From: Zygnema cylindricum
Taxonomy: Eukaryota; Streptophyta; Zygnematophyceae; Zygnematales; Zygnemataceae
DNA length: 16,483 bases
Reading direction: 5' to 3'
NCBI GenBank assembly: GCA_037447655.1
Contig: JBBHKE010000297.1
Location: forward strand, 1 to 16,483
In this document: positions 1 to 9,720 of the stretch, one piece after another
Position numbering within the stretch: position 1 is the stretch's first letter
How the letters are laid out: each line of letters opens with the position of its first letter
Made by a program: the position numbers and the translations under genes
The notes under the pieces: generated by a model
What the model saw: the letters and a program-made list of their open reading frames with translations, nothing else
Databases searched by the model: none
Told to the model about the DNA's origin: nothing

Positions 1-136
<136 letters not shown>

Positions 137-148
137 TTTGGATATGTA

Positions 149-288
149 CACTGCCCATCGCTATTGGAGTTAATCATTTTTCACAAGAGTGTTTTTTGAC
201 CCAAAATCATAAATTAGTGTTAACAACATAATTCAGTTCAGTAGCAAACAAATCTGCTTAACACTACCTCTCATTGCGATGGGCGATG
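149..288. mobile_element. Short MITE with TA flanks (diverged member)
   Basis: The left end reads CACTGCCCATCGC and the reverse complement of the right end reads CATCGCCCATCGC, so the element has imperfect terminal inverted repeats of about 13 bases or more. A TA dinucleotide lies directly outside each end (147-148 and 289-290), as expected for a Tc1/mariner-type target duplication. At 140 bases it has no coding capacity. The left end (CGCTATTGGAGTTAA) resembles the end of the element at 6165 (CGCTATTAGTGTTAA), so both probably belong to one superfamily. It sits in intron 8 of the flavoprotein gene. Confidence 0.6.
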
Positions 289-321
289 TAGAAATTGAGA
301 TAAAAAAGCAGAAAACTGCAC

Positions 322-1876
322 CTGCAAAACGTTGAGCCAATAGGTGACTGACAACTGTCCGTTTTCTGAACCCTGGAAGTTCCAAGCGCTCCACGCGGCT
401 TTACGGCGAGGCATAAAACTGGAATCCCGGTGGAGATAAATTTCACTGAACCCCAAAAAGTACACCCTCACGCATAGTTTCAATATATGAAAAGGTGTGG
501 AAACACTCTGTGGTTTTCCACATACTATATGCATATTATAACCAAAAAATCGTACGGTACGACTATGACACGGAAGAGTAACCAGATAAAGTGTTACCAT
601 CTATTTTCGCACTTTCAAATAATGCCTTAAACTTTGAGAACTCGTCACCATTAATTTATTTTTTTAATTTCAATGCCCGAAAAGGTATGGAAGCTTTGCC
701 TCGAAAGGAATAACTTTCAAAATGGTGAAATAATCAGCTTTCTCCTTGAAACCGATTAAATTTCAAACGGTGAAAATAGTAAGTTTTTCCTCGACTAGAA
801 AAATATAACTTCAAAACTGTGAAACAATTCAGCTTATTTTGCTTACCTGGATGCATAGAGAAATGCCCCTAAAATTCGGCGTTCGTCTGTAGTGGCCTGG
901 GGACCCAATAATGGAAGGACATCTGGCGCGTGTGAAGCCACGATGCACTTTTCATAGGTCACACTATTTCCGGAAGAATCTTTAATTTCCACTCCTGAAA
1001 AAAAGAAATGGAAAAGGACAACCAATATCCAATGTCTAATTATCAGTTACCATTATATTCAATATGTAAATGGAGATTAATATACATATTTTGGGAGGAG
1101 CTAAAAACTTTGTAAGTTGAAGCATTAGTTAAGATCGAAAAAAACCTCAAAAAAAGTCCATAGTTTGATTAAAAAGTCAAAATCTCAATATTTTCATTTA
1201 AGATCGACTTTGCGACAAACATTGGAGAAAAAGGTTGACCTCACCGACGAATTTGCAATTATTTCGAAGATGATCTTGGCAAGGAATCTCAACAGACAGA
1301 TTTTTGTTCAAAATTGAGCTAAAAAACAACCTTATCGTCAACATCTTTTCGTTTCTGTTTTTATTTTTTCATCTGAAAACTCGATTGGATAACAACAGAT
1401 TAAACTAAATTAGTGAGGATAAGATTAGATTAGATTAGATGACATTGTGAGATTAAAAAAAGAAACAACTTTGGAAATTGGAAAAGCTTTTTCATTTCAA
1501 AGACAAAACTTAAATAAAAAACTCTCACCTAAGTCAGTTGTGAGAATTTCTGTGACACCGCGATTAGTGAAGACGTTGCATCCACGACTATCCAATTCAG
1601 AAACCACCTGTTTCCCAAACCATTTTTTTTTTGTTTAGAAACCAGTCAAAGAGAATCTATTTCTTTCTTTTATCTTGTTTGTCTAGGTCAAGTTCATTCC
1701 AGACGTTAAGCTCGTTTTTCTTATATACAATAATATAATATATTTTATCAACAGTTGGACAAATGTAAAGTTCATTTTTCGCGGTTTTTCTTGTGTGACC
1801 ACTAAAGTTTTTTTCTCTTTTTTATTTTTTTGCTTAATTCTAAGAAAGTACATTGCCATCTTTAGTAGAGAATGAG

Positions 1877-1952
<76 letters not shown>

Positions 1953-4900
1953 TTAAATACAAACTAGCAATAATGAGTTTTTTCTAGCATGCACTTTTTT
2001 TTTATTATTATTAAGGAAAAATCTAAAAGCTCATTTCTTCAACTCGGAAACGATGGAATTATTGTATTGTATTCTGAAGATTGAAACTTGAAGTTTTCCT
2101 GAATGACATTTATGGGATTTGAACTTTCATCAAATGACTTTCTTGAGAATTCAACTACGTGTATGTTTAATAACAATGATTTTTTTTTATTAATATTTGT
2201 TTATTTCAAAATGAGGCTACTTGAGATTCTGAAATTTTTATATTTCTAACTTGAGCTATTTTTTCAGCTTTTAGAACCTCTTGAACTAGGCTTTGTAAAC
2301 TTTTGTACCACAACAATATGAAAAATTTCATCTCGGATTAAACTATTTATTTTACTTTTTTGAGTTTTCAGCTTTGATGAAAACACGCTACTAAATTCCC
2401 TCAACTCGCCCCAATTTTGTTTCAATTTCTAATTGTGGAACTCTCCTCACCATAATTAGTGTGGAATTTCTGAACAGGGTTCATAATCGCATGAACTTTC
2501 ATAGGAAAAATTATGAATTGGGTAGAATACTCCCAAACCAGTTTCCATTCCATACTAATTCGTAGTTTGTGTTTTAAATTTATTCATGTTTCCCATTATA
2601 TACTAATTTATAATTTGTACTGGACACCTTTATCTACCTTCATGGTATAACTAGACCTTACATCACTATAAGAGTTAGTGAATTATTATTGTTAGATTAA
2701 ACAGATTTAGTATAAACTACACTAATTTCGCCATGTGGCTCATTATGGGCCACTTAATAAAAATGGTGTTATAAACACTAATTTAGGCTTTTGGGTAAAA
2801 GAAATATGCTCTCGAATTAGAATTATAAACTCTAATAGGAATGAACTTTGTAATTTTGGATTGCTTTCTATTCTTACCTTTTTAACGTAAGTTTCGGAAC
2901 GTCCCTTAACAGTTAACCACTCAGGTCGCCCTACAAGCTACACAAGGAAGAAAAGAAGTTTCACACAAATTATAAAAACAAAAAACAAAACAAACAAAAA
3001 CGGAAAAAAAAAAAAAAAGGCGAGGTTCAGTTCCTTGTCAAAAATACTAACTGATCAATGTCTCCAGATCTTTTTGAAGACAAAGAATTTGAGCTTGAGA
3101 TTTCTGAATAGTCAAATTCAAAGAAATTGTACCTGATATTGTTTGAAAATTTAAATTCAAAGACATTAAATTTGAAACTAATGAACTGTGAAAAAATGAA
3201 AAAAAGAAAGAAACAAAGAAAATGAAACAAGAACAACACAAATGCAAGGAAGATACTTGAATGCAAACAAATGACTATGAACCAGCTTGCCTTCAAAAAA
3301 ACAAACTTGAAAGCAAACCAGGAAGCAAATAAATAAGCTTATACTCGACTGCAAAAAAAATAAACTTGAAATGACTTGAACGCAAAAAAATAAATAAAAA
3401 AAAAATGGCCTGAAATAACGTCAATGCCGAGCTTGTCAGAAGACAAAATCGAGAACCAGGAGAAAAAGAGACAGCGAGAGAGAGAGAGGGGGAGAGGAAG
3501 AGAGAGAGAGAGGGGAGAGAGAGAGAGAGAGAACGTCAAAAAAATGAGACAAAAACTACCTCGTGGTGATTTCGCAGAAAACTGAGAACGGAAAAAGCCG
3601 AAAATCCCAAAACTCCTTCCGTGCTGCACGACCATATGGATGCACAAACGGGCAACTGTTCCCAAAAAAAAAAAAAAAGGTCAATTTTAAAGCCAATTTT
3701 AACGTTACGATGTATTTTTAAGATGGTGTATTTTAAACCGTGTTTCCATGGCAGTGTGTTTGTATTTCGTGTCTCATTCTCACAGAGATTGTTCCAAAAA
3801 GAAAAAAAAAAGCTCATTGTAATTTTAATACAAATTGCAAATTTAAACGATGCATTTTCAAGGTAAAGCAATTCAAAATATTGAGGGTTGTATTTCATGT
3901 TTTATTCGTACAGAAACTTGAAGACAAAACCTACGAGGTAACAGTTTTGAAATTTCGCAGAATACTTATATTCGAAAAGAAATTGTCCAAGAGTTTCACG
4001 ACATTCCGATGCTTTTTCGTCCGTTTCCACTCGAGCCAAGTACCTGTCAGACAGCCATAGCCACAGTAAATATGGTGCCATAAGCCTCCAATCACCAATT
4101 TCCACACATAGAAACAACAGACCTTTTTCCGAACAGCCTCAACATAAGCCTCAGCATAAGGTTTTTCGCACTATATTTCCACTAACTCCAAAAAAACGTT
4201 GGAGAAAATATCATACTCTAGCTCAGAAAAAACAAACTTACTGAGATTCTGCAAAAAATCTGCACAAAGTCTGTACAGAACCTGCAAAAACTCTGTAAAA
4301 ACTCTCCAAAAAAATGTGTGACAATGGTTCCTAATTTTTCTTTGTACACTAATTCACTGCAATTTGAAAAAAAATGAATAAAACTCGAATAAAAACTCGA
4401 CAAAGAGATTTTCCTCCTACTCACTGTGTCACGTCAGTCTGGAATTTTAACATTTCCCGGATCATGTATAGAAAAGTAGGGTTCAAGGCATTCCGCTTTT
4501 GAGCAAATAAACCCTGAAGTCCATTGCTTCCCCATTCGCAGCCTCGACCGTTCTCAAGACTAACGGAAAATGACATATTCGACGTCTCTAAATCCACTCC
4601 AATTTCTTCAAAAAAGGAGATAAGATTAGGGTAAGTCACCTGCAGATAAAAAAAAATAAGCAGCTTCTCAGAAACTTCCGGAGGTGGAGAGTCTGTATGC
4701 AGTGTGGATTTTGGTGGAGAGTTTGGAAAACCGAAAGAAAAGGAAAAAAAGTTTGGAAACAAAGTACGTACATCCAGTTTCCAATGGGATTTTCAAATTC
4801 ATTTTAAGAATATGTTAAGGAACGAATTTAGATTGTTTGTTAAAACTGAAAGCTCTACGAAAACTGCGAAAAAAAAAAAAAAGACTCTTTTAACTTCAAA

Positions 4901-5263
4901 AATGAATGATTCTTACATAAGTAGTCTCCCAGAAATAAATGCAATTCATGCGGCAAGGAAAATTTCTAAGGATGCCACGTGGCATGAAGAGAAGCTGTTA
5001 TAAATGGGAAGGTCACATAAGACAAAAATCTGACGAGGACAACGGTAAGAACATGCCACGTGGCAAGCAGAGAGGCAGATACTCACCCGGTTTAGCACCA
5101 TAAATCCGACATCTACCGGAAGATCCGGAGCCGCCAGAACAGTCCAAGCATGGCCGCCCACGTGGCTGTCTTTCTCGTAGAGATCCACATCCACTCCCGC
5201 ACGTGCGAGAGTCCAGGCGGCGGCCAGACCCGCCACGCCTGATCCGACCACTGCCACCTTCAT
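322..5263 (-). CDS. FAD-dependent amine-oxidase-type protein, N-terminal part of a plant CFA synthase-like gene (3' end outside window)
   Basis: Eight exons on the minus strand: 5087-5263, 4425-4639, 3935-4043, 3560-3655, 2878-2937, 1529-1607, 847-994 and 322-445, which sum to 336 codons in frame. All introns are GT-AG. The start is ATG at 5263; the GTG five codons upstream is not a eukaryotic start. Residues 3-12 ([10 protein letters not shown]) are the Rossmann GxGxxG motif, E30 ends strand beta-2, and GG follows at 36-37. Conserved blocks include [20 protein letters not shown], a SIWSC segment, [29 protein letters not shown] and AAWSAWNF. This order matches plant proteins in which a flavin oxidoreductase domain precedes a SAM-dependent cyclopropane synthase domain. 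The exon 4/5 junction appears about two residues shorter than the homologues I recall. The last visible donor at 321-320 shows that the gene continues to the left. Inference: modification of unsaturated acyl chains in lipids. The family is confident, the activity is not. Confidence 0.88.
668..840. repeat. Degenerate tandem repeat in flavoprotein intron 7
   Basis: About three to four diverged units of roughly 48 bases, recognisable by TTCAAAA-GGTGAAA followed by CAGCTT-type ends near 715, 763 and 811. It abuts the donor side of exon 7 (847-994). No coding potential is seen. Confidence 0.5.
1608..2877. other. Flavoprotein intron 5 (AT-rich, with (AT)n at about 1882-1949)
   Basis: The 1.27 kb between exon 6 (1529-1607) and exon 5 (2878-2937) is AT-rich. 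It contains an AT dinucleotide run at about 1882-1949. No reading frame here resembles a known domain. A short (GATTA)n run at 1422-1440 lies in the neighbouring intron 6 (995-1528). Confidence 0.75.
2938..3559. other. Flavoprotein intron 4 with GA tract
   Basis: Intron between exons 5 and 4 of the minus-strand gene. On the plus strand it is purine-rich; 3470-3533 is a GA microsatellite with G-run interruptions, and 3000-3018 is an A run. On the transcribed RNA this is a polypyrimidine stretch. No gene is seen within it. Confidence 0.75.
4044..4424. other. Flavoprotein intron 2 with degenerate TCTGCAAAAA repeat
   Basis: Intron between exons 3 and 2. Around 4245-4315 an imperfect 10-12 base unit of the form TCTG-AAAAA recurs several times. 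Nothing coding is seen. Confidence 0.6.
4640..5086. other. Flavoprotein intron 1 with two G-box palindromes
   Basis: First intron of the flavoprotein gene. It carries two exact GCCACGTGGC palindromes, at 4974-4983 (extended to the 14-base palindrome ATGCCACGTGGCAT at 4972-4985) and at 5055-5064. First introns of plant genes can hold enhancer sites, so these may be part of the same regulatory array as the intergenic copies. Confidence 0.7.
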
Positions 5264-5273
5264 GGCTGCTGTT

Positions 5274-5283
5274 GCCACGTGGC
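5274..5283. promoter_or_regulatory. G-box palindrome upstream of the flavoprotein start
   Basis: Exact GCCACGTGGC, centred about 15 bases upstream of the flavoprotein ATG, probably inside the 5' leader. In plants the ACGT core is bound by bZIP (ABRE/G-box) and bHLH factors. The sequence is certain; its function is inferred. Confidence 0.6.
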
Positions 5284-5319
5284 AAACGATGCTTGAATCA
5301 CGTTAGTTGGAGCTGATGA

Positions 5320-5376
5320 GGAAGGAGAGTGGGAGGGAAGGAGAGAGGGAGAGAGGGTGAGAGGGAGAGAGCGTAA
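5320..5376 (-). promoter_or_regulatory. CT-rich leader (Y-patch-like) of flavoprotein gene
   Basis: The plus strand is a run of GGGAGAGAG-type purines, so the minus strand, which is sense for the flavoprotein, is CT-rich about 60-110 bases before the ATG. Plant core promoters and 5' leaders often carry such pyrimidine patches. Confidence 0.4.
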
Positions 5377-5685
5377 GTCAAAATTCAAAACAGGAACACT
5401 GAAATACCGTACTGAGCTGTACTTTCAGAATCAAAAGGCACCTAATTTTTATTTGATTTTTGTCCTTGTCCTGCTTTTACTTTTTGGAATTTTATCAGAT
5501 ACGTGTACGGATCCTCTTCGTACGAAAAAGAGAACCTTATTCAATACGTCAATTTCCGTGCGTCTTTTTCGTCGAAAAGTTCAAATCCCAAAAGCTAAAA
5601 AAGGACAGAATGCGCGTTCATACTACAGTACTGTACTGCCTGTTGGAAAACCGTTTCTCGGGCTCAACCAGATTTTAGGTCAAAC

Positions 5686-5763
5686 AATAATTGGAGGTTA
5701 GTTTTCATCCGTCCGATTCTCATCTATGATGTATCGGACGGTTTTTGCTTCGCTCCAATTATT
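5686..5763. repeat. Foldback (hairpin) element
   Basis: AATAATTGGAG at 5686-5696 pairs with CTCCAATTATT at 5753-5763, and CCGTCCGAT at 5709-5717 pairs with ATCGGACGG at 5733-5741. The arms between these blocks are partly complementary, and the loop is 15 bases. It could be a tiny MITE or an imperfect inverted repeat in the divergent promoter. Confidence 0.65.
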
Positions 5764-6075
5764 GACTCAGCGGATCATCTCAGCCCTTCAGAAAGAAAGA
5801 ACACTATTTAAGTATTTATCTAAGGTTTCAGTTTTGCGGGTGCGCAGCAAAAGGACATGTCTTTGGGAGAAACGAAAAAAAACAAAAGAAAAAAAACAAA
5901 AAGACAAATCGAAAAATTCTGACGGCGTAGATCTGAACTCCCGATCGTGCAGTGAAGATCCACCACTCACCACGCAGTATTTCCCTTCCCGGCATACAAA
6001 AAAAAGAACCAATTGTAGTCGTAGAAATTCAGCTGCTAGATTCAGCAGCCAGTACGTTTCTAGCCATCCGCGAAC

Positions 6076-6085
6076 GCCACGTGGC
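6076..6085. promoter_or_regulatory. G-box palindrome, mid-intergenic
   Basis: Exact GCCACGTGGC, followed by a related TCCACGTAGC at 6100-6109. It lies nearly midway between the two divergent starts, so it could serve either gene. Confidence 0.55.
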
Positions 6086-6164
6086 TCTTTATATTCAGTC
6101 CACGTAGCAAATATGCCTAAGGCAGTCTGCCTATCGTTCTTTTCGACTACAGTACTGTACAGTA

Positions 6165-6381
6165 CACCGTGAATCGCTATTAGTGTTAATGTTTTTTTTG
6201 CCACTTAAAACATATTTTCTCCGTACACACTTGTCGGATTGTAGATCTGACGGTTGCGATTGAAAGTTAAGATTCTTAGCTTCCGATTGGCGGTCTCAAA
6301 TTGAAAATCGGACAGGTGTGTACGGAGAAAAGATGTTTTAAGTGGCGAAAAAGTTATTAACTCAAATAGCGATTCACGGTG
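6165..6381. mobile_element. MITE (Tc1/mariner-like), copy 1
   Basis: The 217-base element begins CACCGTGAATCGCTATT and ends with the reverse complement AATAGCGATTCACGGTG, a perfect 17-base terminal inverted repeat. TA lies directly outside both ends (6163-6164 and 6382-6383). A second internal inverted repeat, TCTCCGTACACAC...GTGTGTACGGAGA, gives a long hairpin. The element at 11095 has the same sequence in the opposite orientation. There is no transposase coding, so it is non-autonomous. Confidence 0.9.
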
Positions 6382-6960
6382 TAGAGTTTGAAAATGTCGG
6401 TGCCTTGACCACACTACAGTACAGTAGAGACTGGGCGCGCAAAAGTGCAAAATAGTTTGGATATTTCTTGTCCGTACAAATATCGTACTGTTACACCCAG
6501 AAAACGACAAGATCAGCAACTCTGACGCTGGACTGACCGCAAAGTTCGTTGTCCGGATTCGAGCTTTCGCCCGAGGTTCCTCGAACTCCCAAGGAAAAAT
6601 AATTCCTCGTCACATGACGTCATCGCGAAATTCTGTCCTTCGGTCGGCTCCGAACTCCAAAACGTACAGCTACAAGCGCAAAAGGACAAAAAAAAGTACA
6701 TTTCCCGCCCAGACAGTCCTTCCAAAGCGAGATCCGCACCCCGTCCGCCACTTCCCGAATTTCTGACAGATTTTCCCACCGACCAGAAGCGCGCCAAAAC
6801 TCCTTTAAAAAAAAGCGGCGGACGCCTACGTGTCTCTTTTTGGACCAACTGCCACTCGCAGCTCTCGACTCTCCCACTCCACCCTCTCTCTCTCTTTTAC
6901 TTTACTTTTTACATATTTTTTTAACTTTTTTTTACATATTTTTCCACAAAGCTAAATTTC

Positions 6961-6993
6961 GCCACGTGGCTCACTCTCTAGTCGCCACGTGGA
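6961..6993. promoter_or_regulatory. Paired G-boxes upstream of desaturase start
   Basis: GCCACGTGGC at 6961-6970 and GCCACGTGGA at 6984-6993, 23 bases apart (about two helical turns), and 47-80 bases upstream of the desaturase ATG. They fall downstream of the CT-rich patch at 6859-6905, so they may be in the leader rather than the promoter proper. Confidence 0.6.
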
Positions 6994-7039
6994 TCCGGCA
7001 TTACTGCGCTGCCCCTGAAATTCCGCCGCGTTTTGCGCC

Positions 7040-7893
7040 ATGTTCCGGGAAATCTGTTTCCTCCGAGAGGAGGATCTGGCCACGGAGCTGAGTCCACCTG
7101 TCAGCCGCCTGTTGGCCCACCTCCCCACGCCTGCTTCGGCGGCAGCTGCCAGAATGACACGTGGCAGGGAATGGAGCTCTCCGGACGAGTCTCACACGTG
7201 CGAACCGGGGAAGCCCAATGCGGCGCGAAAATGGGCGACGGCGCTGACTGCGGTGGAGCTGCTCACGGACGTCAATTTCCTGGTAGTTTCCCGTCTCTCT
7301 CCCTTCTTCTCTCTCTCTCTCTCTCCTTCCTTTCCTCCCCCTTCGCTGTGTGCCTCCTTCTTTTCTGAAAATCCCCTCCTTCCTCCTCTTCCTCTGCCTC
7401 CTCTCTCTCTCTGCCCAGTTCCCTCCTTTCTCTCACCTCCCTTTCTTTCTCTTTCCCTTTCCCTGTTCCAATTTCTCTCTCGCATCCTCTCTCCTTCTCC
7501 CCCCTTCCTTCCTCTCTCCCTCTCCCTCTCTTTCCCTCTCTCCAAGCGTCGGGAAACCCATCCAAACGACTCCCTTTCCCAACCCTCCCTCTCCCTCTCC
7601 CCGGGCGCCTTCCCCCGCCCAGGAACCCCACGTCCTTCCCCCGGCCCCCCGCTGACGCCGTGATGACGTGGCCTGCTGACGTGGCAGATGTATGTGGCCA
7701 TCCACGTGGCCGCCTTCGCCGCCCCGTGGCACGGCGCCAGCTGGCGCATGGCGCTGCTCTGCTGGGGCCTCTACTGCCTCCGCATGTTCGGGATCACCGC
7801 CGGATACCACCGCCTACTATCGCACAGGTATCCCCTCACCCCCCCCCCCCCCCATTCCCCCCCCCCCCCCCCCCCCGCGAAGCCCCCTCCCCC

Positions 7894-7954
<61 letters not shown>

Positions 7955-7977
7955 CCCCCCCCCCCCCCCCCCCCCCC

Positions 7978-8032
<55 letters not shown>

Positions 8033-9666
8033 TCTCTCCCTCCCTCTCCCTCCCCCCCCCCCAGGTCCTTCCAGTCGGGCCGGCTGGGCCGTCTGGGCCT
8101 GGCGCTGGCCGGCAGTCTGGCGCTGCAGCGAGGCCCGCTGTGGTGGGCCAGCAGGCACAGGCAGCACCACAGGTGGGGGGGGGGGAGGGAGGGGAGGGGA
8201 GGGAGAATTAGGAAGGGGGAATTAGGAAGGGGGATTTAGGAAGGGGGGTTTAGGAAGGGGAGGGGGGAGGGCGGGGGGGGAGGAGGGGGGGGGGAGGGTG
8301 GGGGGGGGTAAGAGGGGAGATTGGGAGTGGCATAGAGGGGGAGAGAGAGAGAGAGAGAGAGAGAGAGGGAATGGGATTGTGGAAGAAGGGGGGGGGGGGG
8401 GGGGGGGTGGACAGAAGCGCACACTGTTCCACACTGTTCATGACCCTTTTTCCTTTAAAAACTTGAAAAAAATGTTGGAATTTTTTTTTTTTTTTTTGAA
8501 ATGGAAAAAAAAAAGGATGCCCATCGGAAATTGAACATGTATGCATAAAAAAAAAAATCAAATAGGCAAATCAAAAAGACAAAATACAAACCACCGTAAA
8601 TAAAATTAAATCGAATAACCAAAATAGTAGCTCAAAATGCCATAATAAGTTCAATCGAATAAACATGAAAGCATAAAACGACAAAATCATACATGGCTGA
8701 GCAATTGATTGCAAAATGACAAAACCGTAAATTCTACGCTATAGACAACACACACGGTACAGCCAACTGTACTTTCAACTCTAAAAGACAGATTTTGAAT
8801 TTCAGGAGAGAGGGGAAACGGAGTGAAACAGGGAAGAGGGAGTGAACGGGGAGGAAGAGAAAGGAAGGGAGGGGAGAAGGAGAAAGGGGGGAAGAGAGAG
8901 GGAGGATGGAAAGGAAAGTGAGGAATGAAGAGCGGGTGAGACGGAGACCAGAGGGAGAGAAAGAGGGGGCGAGGAAGAGAGAAAGAAAAGGGGAAGAGGC
9001 ACACAAGGAGGGAGGCTTGGAGAGGAAAAAACATAGGCAGAGGGGGAGAAGGACAGAGAGAGAGGGAAGTAGGCAGAGAGAGAGAAAAGGAGGAAGAGAT
9101 GCCGGAAAAACTGGAGGAAGGGAGAGAGAAAGCGAGATGCAGAGGGAGAGAGAGAGAGAGAGAGACGAGCTGAATTTCTAAACAGCAGGTTTGTGGTTTC
9201 AGAACGGCGGATACAGAGGAGGACGTCCACAGTCCCTTACAGTGGGGCTTCTGGTGGTCCCATATGGGATGGTGCGTCTCTCTGTCTCTCTCTCTCTCCC
9301 TTCCTCTCTCCTCTCTCCCTCCCTCCCCTCCCCCCGCCCCTGACACCTCTCCTCTCCTCTCCTCACTCCCCTCCCCCCCCCCCCCCCCCCCCCCAGGTTC
9401 GCCTTTTCCAAGGAGCACTCAGAGGTCCTCTGGAGCGCCATTCCGGATCTCGCCCGTTTTCCGGAACTCCGTTGGCTGGAACGGTACCGTTACTATTTTA
9501 TTCTATTTGTTTTTTTCGTATTTTATTTTATCATGTTCTATGCATATTTTTTTTTTTTTTTCTGCATCGTTCCTCCTCTCCCCCTCCCCAGCTTTTTTTT
9601 TTTTTTTTTTGGGATTCAGTTTTTGCTTTCGTCTTGAATCCGGAAAACAATTCTGTCGATTCTCAG

Positions 9667-9720
<54 letters not shown>

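Larger units (their letters stand above)
5264..7039. promoter_or_regulatory. Divergent (bidirectional) promoter region between flavoprotein and desaturase genes
   Basis: About 1.8 kb separates the two start codons, which point away from each other. It contains exact GCCACGTGGC palindromes at 5274-5283, 6076-6085 and 6961-6970, plus GCCACGTGGA at 6984-6993. A CT-rich leader or Y-patch precedes each start: 5320-5376 (CT-rich on the minus strand) and about 6859-6905 (plus strand). A foldback element (5686-5763) and a MITE (6165-6381) lie between. Short frames here (for example 5726-6172) are broken by low-complexity sequence and match nothing I recognise. Transcription starts are not identifiable with certainty. 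Confidence 0.7.

Noticed and set aside
1422-1440. A telomere-like GATTA repeat
   Set aside because: The unit is AGATT, not the plant telomere unit TTTAGGG, and it is under 20 bases long.
2453-2790. Repeated CACTAATT words suggesting another MITE
   Set aside because: I could not define two inverted ends with matching flanks, so this stays an AT-rich coincidence.
5264-5278. A start five codons upstream of the flavoprotein ATG
   Set aside because: That codon is GTG, not ATG. The first true ATG, at 5263, gives the expected MKVAVVGSG start.
5726-6204. Opposing frames of 138-148 residues in the divergent intergenic region
   Set aside because: They are lysine-rich or phenylalanine-rich over A/T runs, match no family I know, and overlap the palindromic repeats.
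7660-8239. Three overlapping proline-rich or glycine-rich frames of about 180 residues
   Set aside because: They are translations of the C tract in desaturase intron 2 joined to parts of exons 2 and 3 in various frames. Their composition explains them fully.
8687-9418. A 243-residue minus-strand frame
   Set aside because: It is the complement of GA-rich intron 3 and exons 4-5 of the desaturase, with low-complexity S, L and F composition.
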